Of a stretch of 14,746 nucleotides of DNA, positions 1-6,960 are shown one piece after another. Source of the DNA: Candidatus Dormiibacterota bacterium. Its GTDB lineage: Bacteria > Chloroflexota > Dormibacteria > Aeolococcales > Aeolococcaceae. The position numbers and the translations under genes are program-made. The notes below the pieces were generated by a model that searched no databases, was not told where the DNA came from, and saw nothing but the letters and a program-made list of their open reading frames with translations. The stretch spans positions 1 to 14,746 of the forward strand of contig JAFALX010000021.1 in NCBI GenBank assembly GCA_019234035.1. Direction: 5' to 3'. Each line of letters starts with the position of its first letter. Position 1 is the first letter of the stretch.

Positions 1-985
1 CGCCGACCGGCGTGTGCGTGGTGAACACGGTGCGCTCGTGCGCCTCGCTGAACGCGCGCTGGCGGTCCTCGCCGGCGGCGAGGCGGCGCCGGGCCAGCTC
101 GAGCGGCGCGAGCGCGCCGTGGCCCTCGTTGAGGTGCACCACCGCCGGGTCCATGCCCATTGCCTGCAGCGCACGCATCGAGCCGATGCCCAGGAGCGCG
201 TACTGCGCCAGCCGGATGGCGCGGTCGCCGTCGTACAGGCGGCACGTGATCCAGCGATCCATGCGCGAGTTCTCCGGGCGCTGCGCGTCGAGCAGGTACA
301 GCGGCACGCGGCCGACGTCGACGCGCCAGACCTGCACGACGACGTCGCGCCCGCGGAGTGGCACGGTGACCGTGAGCACGCTGCCGTCGGTGTTTTTGAC
401 AAGAGCGGCAGGAACACGGTCGGGGTCGAGCGGCAGCCAGTACTCGAGCTGATAACCGGACTGGTCAAGCCGTTGCTGGAAGTACCCCTGGCGGTAGAGG
501 AGCCCGACGCCCACCATCGGCAGGCCGAGGTCGGACGACTCCTTCAGCACGTCGCCGGCGAGCACGCCGAGGCCGCCGGCGTAGATGGGCAGCGAGCGGT
601 GGACGGCGAACTCCGCGCAGAGGAACGCCACCGGCCGGTCCGCCGTCGCCCGTCCCGCCGGCGCGGGGCGGCTCAGGTCCGCCTCGACGGCGGCGTGAAC
701 CCGCGCGGCGTCCTGCAGCAGCATGTGGTCGTGAGCGGCGCGCTCGAGCGCCGCCGTCGACACCTCGTGCAGCAGCCGCACCGGGTTGTTGCGCAGCCAC
801 TCCCAGCGCTCGGGGTCGATCGCCTTGAAGACGTCACCGCCGCCGGGCACCCACGCCCAGCGGTAGTTGTAGGCGACGCGTGCCAGGATGCGCAGCGGCT
901 CGGGGAGCCGGGCGGCGAGGTCCGCGGCGGCCTCTCGCAGGTCGGCGGCGCCGTCGAGGGCCGGCGCAGCGACGGTCTCCGTCAT
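1..985 (-). CDS. glgP: Alpha-glucan (glycogen/maltodextrin) phosphorylase, N-terminal part, cut by the left edge
   Basis: The enzyme releases glucose-1-phosphate from the non-reducing ends of alpha-1,4-glucans (GT35 family) in the cytosol. I translated the minus strand from the ATG at 985; about 328 codons are present and the C-terminal part, including the PLP lysine, lies outside the window. Seen: an N-terminal block of about 115 residues matching the DUF3417-type extension of actinobacterial-style phosphorylases (AYNYRWAWVPGG near 38-50), then CAEFAVHRSLPIYAGGLGVL at 123-142 and LGLPMVGVGLLYRQGYFQQ near 153-171, all hallmarks of the family, and HLNEGH towards the left edge. The gene starts 14 bp after the rpe stop, so the two are probably cotranscribed. 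No good Shine-Dalgarno is visible before the ATG. The product would feed glucose-1-phosphate towards the pentose phosphate genes to the right. The family call is firm; the exact glucan substrate is not shown. Confidence 0.9.
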   Translation of the reverse strand, partial: MTETVAAPALDGAADLREAAADLAARLPEPLRILARVAYNYRWAWVPGGGDVFKAIDPERWEWLRNNPVRLLHEVSTAALERAAHDHMLLQDAARVHAAVEADLSRPAPAGRATADRPVAFLCAEFAVHRSLPIYAGGLGVLAGDVLKESSDLGLPMVGVGLLYRQGYFQQRLDQSGYQLEYWLPLDPDRVPAALVKNTDGSVLTVTVPLRGRDVVVQVWRVDVGRVPLYLLDAQRPENSRMDRWITCRLYDGDRAIRLAQYALLGIGSMRALQAMGMDPAVVHLNEGHGALAPLELARRRLAAGEDRQRAFSEAHERTVFTTHTPVG

Positions 986-999
986 CGGCGGCGCGCCCG

Positions 1000-1692
1000 T
1001 CAACCCGCGACGGCGGCTTCGATGGCGGCCACGCCGGCGGCGGGCCCCTGTTCGTGGCGGAGGATCGCGGTCCCTGCGACGAGCACGTCGGCCCCGGCCT
1101 CGACGCACGCCCGCGCATTGCTCGCGTCGACGCCGCCGTCGACCTCCACCTCGGTCTCGAGGCCCTGCCGCGTGATCTCCTCGCGAACGCGGGCGACCTT
1201 GCGCAGCGTGCGGGGGATCAGCTTCTGACCGCCCCACCCGGGATCGATCGTCATGACCAGCGCCAGGTCCATCACCTCGAGCACGTCGTCCAGCAGCAGC
1301 GCCGGCGTGCTCGGGTTGATCGCCGCACCGGAGCGGCAGTCCAGCTCGCGGATGCGCACCAGCGTCCGGTGCAGGTGCGGGCAGGCCTCGTAGTGAACCG
1401 TGATCGCGTCGGCGCCGGCGTCCCGGAACAGCTCGAGGTGCTTGTCCGGCTCGACGATCATGAGGTGCAGCTCGAGCGGAAGGCGCGTCTCCCGTTTCAG
1501 CACACGGACCGTGTCGGTGCCGAACGTGAAGTTGGGCACGAACACGCCGTCCATGACGTCGACGTGCAGGCGTTCGATGCCGGTTCCCTCGAGGGCGTGC
1601 ACGGCGTCGGTGATCGCGCCGAAATCGGCGGCGAGGAGGCTCGGGGCGATGCGGATCGCATCGCGGCAGGGCGCCCAGGTGGAGCGAGGCAT
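1000..1692 (-). CDS. rpe: Ribulose-phosphate 3-epimerase
   Basis: Interconverts D-ribulose-5-phosphate and D-xylulose-5-phosphate, the step that supplies transketolase. The 230-residue product has family length and a TIM-barrel pattern: IAPSLLAADF (15-24), HVDVMDGVFVPN (43-54, metal and acid/base residues H43 and D45), LELHLMI (73-79, metal ligand H76), VMTIDPGWGGQ (146-156) and VDGGV (184-188, D185). The frame is open upstream to 1806, but the ATG at 1692 puts 14 residues before the conserved IAPS strand, as usual. A start at 1806 would overlap the divergent kinase and add a Lys/Arg-rich non-homologous tail. The usual Asn of the MTVNPG motif is Asp here (TIDPG), a mild variation. The gene is followed by glgP after 14 bp. 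It is separated from the main pentose phosphate run by the oppositely oriented kinase gene, so it needs its own promoter. Confidence 0.95.
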   Translation of the reverse strand: MPRSTWAPCRDAIRIAPSLLAADFGAITDAVHALEGTGIERLHVDVMDGVFVPNFTFGTDTVRVLKRETRLPLELHLMIVEPDKHLELFRDAGADAITVHYEACPHLHRTLVRIRELDCRSGAAINPSTPALLLDDVLEVMDLALVMTIDPGWGGQKLIPRTLRKVARVREEITRQGLETEVEVDGGVDASNARACVEAGADVLVAGTAILRHEQGPAAGVAAIEAAVAG

Positions 1693-1731
1693 TCCGCGGA
1701 TGATGTCAGACAGCCCCGCGTGAGGGCGCAG

Positions 1732-1751
1732 GGGTGCGATTGTCGCCACCC
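1732..1751. other. Small inverted repeat in the rpe/kinase divergent region
   Basis: GGGTGCGA (1732-1739) and TCGCCACCC (1743-1751) can pair with one bulged base around a 3-nt loop. It lies about 40 bases before the rpe start and about 43 bases before the preferred kinase start. It could be an operator half-site pair or an rpe leader hairpin. High GC makes such short repeats common, so confidence is low. The 101 bp from 1693 to 1793 otherwise show no clear -35 element on either strand. Confidence 0.3.
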
Positions 1752-1780
1752 GCCGCTGTATCCTTTTGTGCCACGTCAGG

Positions 1781-1786
1781 TATTCT
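1781..1786 (+). promoter_or_regulatory. Candidate -10 element for a leaderless kinase mRNA
   Basis: TATTCT matches the TANNNT core of sigma-70-type -10 elements and sits 7 nt before the GTG at 1794, where a leaderless transcript would begin at or next to the start codon. No convincing -35 was found. The same spacing recurs before uppP and ligC, which raises confidence slightly. It also supports choosing 1794 over the upstream GTG at 1734. Confidence 0.3.
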
Positions 1787-1793
1787 TCTTGGC

Positions 1794-2543
1794 GTGGGAA
1801 GGACACTGGCGGGGAACGAGACGCTGCTCGCAGAGGCGCGCCGGGCCCGCCAGGAGATGGAATACATGCTGCAGGCGGTGGCGCACGATCTCCGCTCGCC
1901 GCTTACCGTCGCGTCCGGCTACGTGCGCATGCTGCGTGACGGCACGATCAACCCGCCGTCAGGGGTCAGGGCGCACCCACTGGAAATCGTCGAGGAGAAG
2001 CTGGCTGAGTGCCGGCGCCTCGTCAACGAGCTGCTCGTCGCATCGCGACGCGATGCCGCGGCGGTGCCCGCACGGGCGGTCGTGAACCTTTCGGAGCTCG
2101 CGGAGCGTGCCGTCGACCGTGCCTGGCCGCGCGCGCTGCTCATTGGTGCGCACCTCGCCGCGGAGACGCCGAAGAGGGCGGTGCCGGCCCATGGCGACGC
2201 CGCCGACGTCGACCGCATCCTCAACAACCTGCTCGCCAACGCCCTCGAGCATGGCGGCGAGCGGCCGCAGGTGACAGTGGCCGTCGGTCACGATCACGGC
2301 CCGTTCATCAGCGTGAGTGACCGCGGCCGCGGGGTGCCGCCGCGCGATCGCGAGCGCATCTTCGACCGGTTCGTGCGCGGCACCGCGTCCAGCGGTGCCG
2401 GACTGGGCCTGCATCTCAGCCGACGGCTCGCCGAGGCCGGTGGTGGATCACTGACCCTCGACGGAGGCAACGAGGGGCCGGGCGCGCGATTCATCCTGCG
2501 GCTGCCCGAGCCCGCTGTCGCGCCTGCACACGCCGCTGCGTAA
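1794..2543 (+). CDS. Cytosolic sensor-less histidine kinase (HisKA + HATPase_c), orphan
   Basis: A predicted ATP-dependent autokinase of a two-component system. From the GTG at 1794 the product has 249 residues: a short N-terminal helix, the HisKA H-box AVAHDLRSPLT with phospho-acceptor His31, then the ATP-binding domain with N-box DRILNNLLANALEHG, G1 box VSDRGRGVP, F box IFDRFVRG and G2 box GAGLGLHLSRRLAEAGGG. There is no membrane segment, PAS, GAF or HAMP region. The input must therefore come from a partner, or the gene encodes only the kinase core. No response regulator is in the window. The frame opens at a GTG at 1734, but that start would leave only 41 bp to rpe and adds residues with no domain. 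The GTG at 1794 has a -10-like box 7 nt upstream; the ATG at 1857 would leave little ahead of the H-box. It is convergent with pgl. The kinase fold is sure; target and signal are unknown. Confidence 0.85.
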   Translation: MGRTLAGNETLLAEARRARQEMEYMLQAVAHDLRSPLTVASGYVRMLRDGTINPPSGVRAHPLEIVEEKLAECRRLVNELLVASRRDAAAVPARAVVNLSELAERAVDRAWPRALLIGAHLAAETPKRAVPAHGDAADVDRILNNLLANALEHGGERPQVTVAVGHDHGPFISVSDRGRGVPPRDRERIFDRFVRGTASSGAGLGLHLSRRLAEAGGGSLTLDGGNEGPGARFILRLPEPAVAPAHAAA

Positions 2544-2589
2544 CAGTCATCACTGACGCAAACTCGAACCTCTGAGTGGCCGTAGCCCG

Positions 2590-2609
2590 CTCAGCCGGCG
2601 GCGGCTGAG
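2590..2609. terminator. Perfect 8-bp stem-loop between the convergent kinase and pgl genes
   Basis: CTCAGCCG (2590-2597) pairs perfectly with CGGCTGAG (2602-2609) around a GCGG loop and overlaps the pgl stop codon (2591-2593). A weaker hairpin, GCGT/ACGC plus CAG/CTG with a 2-nt bulge, spans 2538-2559 over the kinase stop. Neither is followed by a T-tract on either strand, so a classical intrinsic terminator is not shown. The position between converging gene ends is what suggests a role in 3'-end formation. Confidence 0.35.
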
Positions 2610-3346
2610 TCGAGGAGCCAGAGCAGCCGTCCGTCGGCGGGCATCACATCGGCTGCCGGCGTGGCCCCCGCCGCCGTCGCGCGCAGGGCAGCGGACTTCC
2701 CCGCGCCGGACACGAGGAAGACGACGAGCGCCGCTGCGTTGATCGTCGGATACGTCAGCGTGAGGCGGTCGAACGGCGCGTGGTCGGCGCGGCCGCGCGT
2801 GACCCAGCGGTCGACGACGTTCAGCGCCGGCGTGCCTGGAAACAGCGAGGCCGTGTGGCCGTTGGTGCCCAGACCCAGCACGATGCAGTCGAGCCGCGGC
2901 GCGCCGGCCGGGCCGGCCGGTCCCGGGGGGAGGTCGCCGTGCAGCGTCACCGCGTACTCGTCGGCGGCGACGTCGAGATCGGCGGCATCGGCCGGCATGC
3001 GGCGTACGCGGTCGGGATCGATCGGCACGCGCGTCAGCAGGTGCTCACGCACGAGGCGGTAGTTGCTCTCCGCGTGATCGGCCGGCACGGCCCGCTCGTC
3101 GCTGAAGTACACGGCCCACACAGGCCACTCGATGCTGTCGCGATACGGTGCGCCGGCAAGGCGATCGAAGGTCGCAACCGGTGTGCTGCCGCCCGACAGT
3201 GCGACGTCGAACCGGCCGCGCGACGCACAGGCATCCGCCGAAGCGCCGGCGAGCAGCTCGGCACACGCCGCGGCGATCGCATCAGCGTCGTCGTGCACGA
3301 CGACATCGCCGTGCAGCGCGCGCAGATGCTCGGGGACATCAGGCAT
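2591..3346 (-). CDS. pgl: 6-phosphogluconolactonase
   Basis: Hydrolyses 6-phosphoglucono-delta-lactone to 6-phosphogluconate, the second oxidative pentose phosphate step, between zwf and gnd. The 251-residue product belongs to the DevB/Pgl branch of the glucosamine-6-phosphate isomerase superfamily: SGGSTP (51-56, phosphate binding), FSDERAVP (81-88), ESNYRLVREHLL (93-104), LGLGTNGHTASLFP (157-170, catalytic His164) and SGAGKSAAL (213-221, Lys217). The usual Asp of the GxDGHT motif is Asn162 here, which is odd at a conserved position. A Pro/Gly/Ala-rich loop (PPGPAGPAGAP, 140-150), encoded by a very GC-rich repeat-like stretch, precedes the motif. The ATG at 3346 overlaps the opcA stop by 8 bp, implying translational coupling. 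It appears to be the last gene of the tkt-to-pgl run. Confidence 0.93.
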   Translation of the reverse strand: MPDVPEHLRALHGDVVVHDDADAIAAACAELLAGASADACASRGRFDVALSGGSTPVATFDRLAGAPYRDSIEWPVWAVYFSDERAVPADHAESNYRLVREHLLTRVPIDPDRVRRMPADAADLDVAADEYAVTLHGDLPPGPAGPAGAPRLDCIVLGLGTNGHTASLFPGTPALNVVDRWVTRGRADHAPFDRLTLTYPTINAAALVVFLVSGAGKSAALRATAAGATPAADVMPADGRLLWLLDSAAAG

Positions 3347-4394
3347 CGATTACGACCTCCGCGACGTGCGCAACCGCCTCGCGATACACGTCGTCGTCCT
3401 CGACCTCCGCCATGAGCCGCGCCAGCAGCATGGCCTCGGGTTCCGGCGGCGACAGCGTCACGCTCGTGGTGTCGACGCCGCGGTCCACATCGAGCGAGAT
3501 GCGCAGCATTCCGGCGCGGCGGCGCAGGTCGACGCGGGCGGTGTGCCTGCCATTGGCGCAGCGGATGCGCACGTGCACGAGCTCGCCCGGCACACAGCCG
3601 GGGACGGGAACCTCGCGCAGGTCGACCTCGGGCCCGGCGTGATGCGGCCAGTCCAGCGACGACGCGAGCCATGCTGCCAGGAGCCTCGACTGCGCCTGCG
3701 CGCGCACGTCCGCGCTGACGATGTCGACGCCGATGATGCGGCCGAGCCAGGGGCGCATCGCCGGCCCGTTGAACGCCTGGGCGATGCCCTCGCGCCAGGT
3801 GCGGATGCGCTCCCACGTCATGTCGCTCACGACCAGCGCGGGATACGTCTCGAGTGCGCCGCTGACGAGCCGCAGCGTCGCCGCCGCGTCCTCGTACTCG
3901 TCGGTGTCGAGGATGAGGCGGTCGACCAGTGCTACGGCGTCGGGACGGAACGCCTGGTCCAGCGGCGACGCGCCCACCACCCACAGCTGCACGGGGATGT
4001 CCGGGATCAGCAGCGGCTGCACGATGCTCGTCAGGTGCAGCGCAGGCTCGCCGCCGACATCGATCGTCACGAGCTCGACGTACCCTCCGGCCGGCGACTG
4101 GCGCAACGCGATATCGGACTCGATCATCGCCGGACGAGTGTGATCGCCGCTGATCACGATGGCGCGCGCCGGATGGCGTTCGGCCACCGCCACCACCGTG
4201 TCGATGGCTTGAGGGACACGCGCGGGATCGCTGCAGGCCGCGACGATGTTGACGACGGAGAGCCGGACCTGCGTCGACTCGGCGCCGGCCTGGCGGAGCG
4301 CGTCGCGGTGCAGGTCATCGAGCGCGCTGGAGACCGCGTGCAGCCCGCTGGCGTGCAGGTGCCGCTGGGTGGCGGCCCCGGGCGCGGCGCTCAC
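3339..4394 (-). CDS. opcA: Glucose-6-phosphate dehydrogenase assembly protein OpcA
   Basis: OpcA is needed for assembly and activity of G6PDH in cyanobacteria and actinobacteria, where it lies beside zwf as here; it is not itself known as an enzyme. The 351-residue product has the family's recognisable segments: HPARAIVISGD (74-84), the IVQPLLIPDIPVQLWVVG core (124-141), LVDRLILDTDEY (157-168) and DMTWERIRTWREGIAQAF (191-208). The C-terminal third is a variable beta-rich OpcA_C-like domain. The start is a GTG at 4394, 10 bp after the zwf stop. An ATG just upstream (4409) is in another frame and stops after five codons. The 3' end overlaps pgl by 8 bp. I rely on recognition of the sequence plus context, which agree. 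Confidence 0.93.
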   Translation of the reverse strand: MSAAPGAATQRHLHASGLHAVSSALDDLHRDALRQAGAESTQVRLSVVNIVAACSDPARVPQAIDTVVAVAERHPARAIVISGDHTRPAMIESDIALRQSPAGGYVELVTIDVGGEPALHLTSIVQPLLIPDIPVQLWVVGASPLDQAFRPDAVALVDRLILDTDEYEDAAATLRLVSGALETYPALVVSDMTWERIRTWREGIAQAFNGPAMRPWLGRIIGVDIVSADVRAQAQSRLLAAWLASSLDWPHHAGPEVDLREVPVPGCVPGELVHVRIRCANGRHTARVDLRRRAGMLRISLDVDRGVDTTSVTLSPPEPEAMLLARLMAEVEDDDVYREAVAHVAEVVIDA

Positions 4395-4404
4395 GCCGTC
4401 ACGC

Positions 4405-5973
4405 TCATGGACGGTGCCAGTGCCGCCCGTCGCGCTCGATGAACTCGAACGACTCCTCGGGGCCCCAGGTGCCGGCCTCGTAATTGGGGAACTGGCCGGC
4501 CGCGGGGGGATGCGCGCGCCAGCCGTCGAGGATCGCCGTCACGAAGCGCCACGCCTCGATCACCTCGTCCTCGCGCGCGAACAGCGTCGGGTCACCCTGC
4601 ATGCAGTCGAGCAGCAGGCGCTCGTACGCCTCCGGTGACACGCGCAGGAAGGCGGTGCCGTACAGAAAGTCCATGTTCACCGTGCGGATGCGCGTCGCCT
4701 GCCCCGGCACCTTCGCGACGAAGCGCAGCGTGATGCCCTCGTCCGGCTGGATGCGAAGCACGAGGAGGTTGGGATCGATGGCGTCGTGCGGCAGCGCCCC
4801 CTCAGGCAGCATCTGCATGCCCCCGAACGGCGAGTGCGGCACGCGGCGGAACTGGATGACCACCTCGGTGGCGCGCTTGACCAGGCGCTTGCCGGTGCGG
4901 ATGTAGAAGGGCGTGCCCTCCCAGCGCCAGTTGTCGATCTCGATCTTCATCGCGACAAACGTCTCGCGCAGGGACGCCGGATTGACGTCGGCCTCCTCGC
5001 GATAGCCGACCACGCGCTCGCCATCCACCCAGCCGGCGCCGTACTGGCCGCGCACCGTTCGCGACACGGCGTCGTCGGGGTGGATGGGCCGCACCGCGCG
5101 CAGCAGCTTCACCTTCTCGTCGCGCACGGTCTCCGCCTGGAAGTTCGACGGCGGCTCCATGCCGACGAGCGCGACCAGCTGCATGATGTGGTTCTGCACG
5201 ATGTCGCGCAGCGCGCCCGCGTGTTCGTAGAACGCCGCGCGATTCTCGATGCCGATCGACTCGGCGACAGTGATCTGCACGTGGTCGACGTACTGCCGGT
5301 TCCACAGCGGCTCGAAGATGCCGTTGGCGAAGCGGAACACGAGCAGGTTCTGCACCGATTCCTTCCCGAGGTAGTGGTCGATGCGGTAGATCTGCTCCTC
5401 GCGATAGTGGCGGTGCAGGTTCTCGTTCAGCTCTCGCGCGCTGGCGAGGTCGCGGCCGAACGGCTTCTCGATGATCAGCCGCGCGAAGCTGCCGTCGGCG
5501 ACGTCGCTCAGACCGGTGTCGTGCAGCCAGTCGGCCAGCGGCACGACCGCGTCGGGCGGGACGGCGAAGTAGAAGATGCGGTTGCCGGCGGTGCCGCGCG
5601 TGCGGTCGGCCTCGTCGAGCACGCTCGCGAGGTGAGCGCCGCCGCCCTCCGAGAGGCTGTAGCGCGCGTAGCGCAGGCCCTGCGCGAAGCCGGCCCAGAC
5701 CTCGTCGGCTACGGGGAGGCGCCCGTACTGCGCGACGTCGGCGCGCATGGTGCTGCGGAACTGCTCATCGGTGATCTCGTGCCGCGCGGCGCCGACGATC
5801 GTCGTGCCGGGCGCAAGCATCCCCTCCGACGCGAGGGCGTACAGAGCGGGCACGAGCTTGCGCTTGGTGAGATCGCCGTTGGCGCCGAAGATGACGACGC
5901 AGCTGGGCGGTGGGATCCGCGCGGAACGCAATCCCTCGAGCAGCGGGTTCGGCTCGAGCTCGACCGCCGTCAT
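4405..5973 (-). CDS. zwf: Glucose-6-phosphate 1-dehydrogenase
   Basis: Oxidises glucose-6-phosphate to 6-phosphoglucono-delta-lactone with NAD(P)+, the entry step of the oxidative pentose phosphate pathway. At 522 residues it is of normal length. Seen: the Rossmann-fold start VVIFGANGDLTKRKLVPALY (26-45; the common GASGDL reads GANGDL), the EKPFG motif (169-173), the active-site signature RIDHYLGKE (197-205, His200), and GALRDIVQNHIMQ (253-265) carrying the probable general-base His262. The ATG at 5973 follows the gnd stop after only 3 bp. The N-terminal stretch before the Rossmann strand is short and plausible, so I keep this start. opcA, its assembly factor, follows immediately. Coenzyme preference cannot be read reliably from the sequence. 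Confidence 0.97.
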   Translation of the reverse strand: MTAVELEPNPLLEGLRSARIPPPSCVVIFGANGDLTKRKLVPALYALASEGMLAPGTTIVGAARHEITDEQFRSTMRADVAQYGRLPVADEVWAGFAQGLRYARYSLSEGGGAHLASVLDEADRTRGTAGNRIFYFAVPPDAVVPLADWLHDTGLSDVADGSFARLIIEKPFGRDLASARELNENLHRHYREEQIYRIDHYLGKESVQNLLVFRFANGIFEPLWNRQYVDHVQITVAESIGIENRAAFYEHAGALRDIVQNHIMQLVALVGMEPPSNFQAETVRDEKVKLLRAVRPIHPDDAVSRTVRGQYGAGWVDGERVVGYREEADVNPASLRETFVAMKIEIDNWRWEGTPFYIRTGKRLVKRATEVVIQFRRVPHSPFGGMQMLPEGALPHDAIDPNLLVLRIQPDEGITLRFVAKVPGQATRIRTVNMDFLYGTAFLRVSPEAYERLLLDCMQGDPTLFAREDEVIEAWRFVTAILDGWRAHPPAAGQFPNYEAGTWGPEESFEFIERDGRHWHRP

Positions 5974-5976
5974 CCG

Positions 5977-6948
5977 CTAGTGCGGAGTGCTGGGTTGCGC
6001 CTGCTGTTCCGGCTGCACCGCATGTCCGCCGAACTGGTTGCGAAGCGCCGCGATCACCTTGTTGCCAAAGCCGTCAGGAAGTCGCGACTGGTAGCGCATC
6101 ATGAGCGAGATCGCGAGCACTGGGGTGGGCACGTCGAGATTCATCGATTCCTCCACGGTCCATCGGCCCTCCCCGGAGTCCTCGACCCAGCCACGCAGCT
6201 GATCGAGATGCGGATCCTGGGCAAATGCGCGCTCCAGCAGCTCGAGCAGCCAGGAGCGCACGACGCTGCCCTGATCCCACAGGTGTGCGATGCCGTGCAG
6301 ATCGAGCGTGCCGAAGTCCTTCTTCGCCTCGAGAATGGCGAATCCCTCCGCGTACGCCTGCAACATGCCGTACTCGATGCCGTTGTGCACCATCTTCACG
6401 AAGTGGCCTGCGCCGGACGGGCCGGCGTGCAGGAAGCCGTCCGGTGGCGCGAGCGTCTCGAAGATCGGGCGGTAACGCTCCACCGCGTCGGTGTCGCCAC
6501 CCGCCATCAGGCAGAAGCCCACCTCCAGACCCCACACGCCGCCGCTGACGCCGCAGTCGATGAAGGAGATCCCCTTCTGCTTGGCCTGGGCGTAGCGGTT
6601 CATCGAGTCGTGGTAGTTGCTGTTGCCGCCGTCGATGATGGTGTCGCCCGGTTGCAGCATCGTCAGCAACTGGTCGACCGACTCCTGCGTGATCGTCCCC
6701 GACGGCACCATGAGCCAGACGCCGCGCGGCGGCGGGATGGCCGCAACCATCTCCGGCAGTGTCGCGGCGGTCTGCGCACCGTACGGGAGCACCGCGTCGC
6801 GGGCCTGCTGGAACGGGTCGAAGGCGACGATGGTGAACTGTCCATCGCGGCGCAGCCGGTGGACCATGTTGTGGCCCATCTTGCCGAGCCCGACGAAGCC
6901 GAGGGTCAGTGGCGCGGCCCCGTCGCTCACCGAACCGCCGCCGCTCAC
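5977..6948 (-). CDS. gnd: 6-phosphogluconate dehydrogenase, decarboxylating, short NAD-type
   Basis: Converts 6-phosphogluconate to ribulose-5-phosphate and CO2. From the GTG at 6948 it has 323 residues, the short form (about 300) rather than the about 470-residue NADP enzyme. Numbering from that GTG: Rossmann GLGKMG (20-25), MVPSGTIT (81-88), DGGNSNYHDS (106-115), substrate motif CGVSGGVWGLEVG (132-144) and FVKMVHNGIEYG (183-194) with catalytic Lys185. An Asp ends the second beta strand (AFDP, Asp44), which in this family goes with NAD+ preference; that part is inference. Start choice is ambiguous because an 18-bp tandem duplication supplies two equivalent GTG codons, at 6948 (GTGA overlap with the tal-pgi stop) and 6930. 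I prefer 6948 for the coupled overlap. The frame is also open to 6969. zwf follows after 3 bp. Confidence 0.93.
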   Translation of the reverse strand: MSGGGSVSDGAAPLTLGFVGLGKMGHNMVHRLRRDGQFTIVAFDPFQQARDAVLPYGAQTAATLPEMVAAIPPPRGVWLMVPSGTITQESVDQLLTMLQPGDTIIDGGNSNYHDSMNRYAQAKQKGISFIDCGVSGGVWGLEVGFCLMAGGDTDAVERYRPIFETLAPPDGFLHAGPSGAGHFVKMVHNGIEYGMLQAYAEGFAILEAKKDFGTLDLHGIAHLWDQGSVVRSWLLELLERAFAQDPHLDQLRGWVEDSGEGRWTVEESMNLDVPTPVLAISLMMRYQSRLPDGFGNKVIAALRNQFGGHAVQPEQQAQPSTPH

Positions 6949-6960
6949 CGAACGGCCGCC
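6925..6960. repeat. 18-bp imperfect tandem repeat at the tal-pgi/gnd junction
   Basis: The two units, 6925-6942 and 6943-6960, are identical at 17 of 18 positions (gctcaccgaaccgccgcc and gctcaccgaacggccgcc on the plus strand). Read on the minus strand each carries GTGAGC, so the unit duplicates both the tal-pgi stop context and the possible gnd start. In the gnd frame it gives the six-residue repeat VSGGGS followed by VSDGAA. Eighteen bases keep the gnd frame intact. Confidence 0.85.

Noticed and set aside
14..2085. Plus-strand open frames of about 400 codons over glgP and rpe.
   Set aside because: They are antisense to conserved phosphorylase and epimerase sequence and show no domain. The second also runs into the kinase in another frame.
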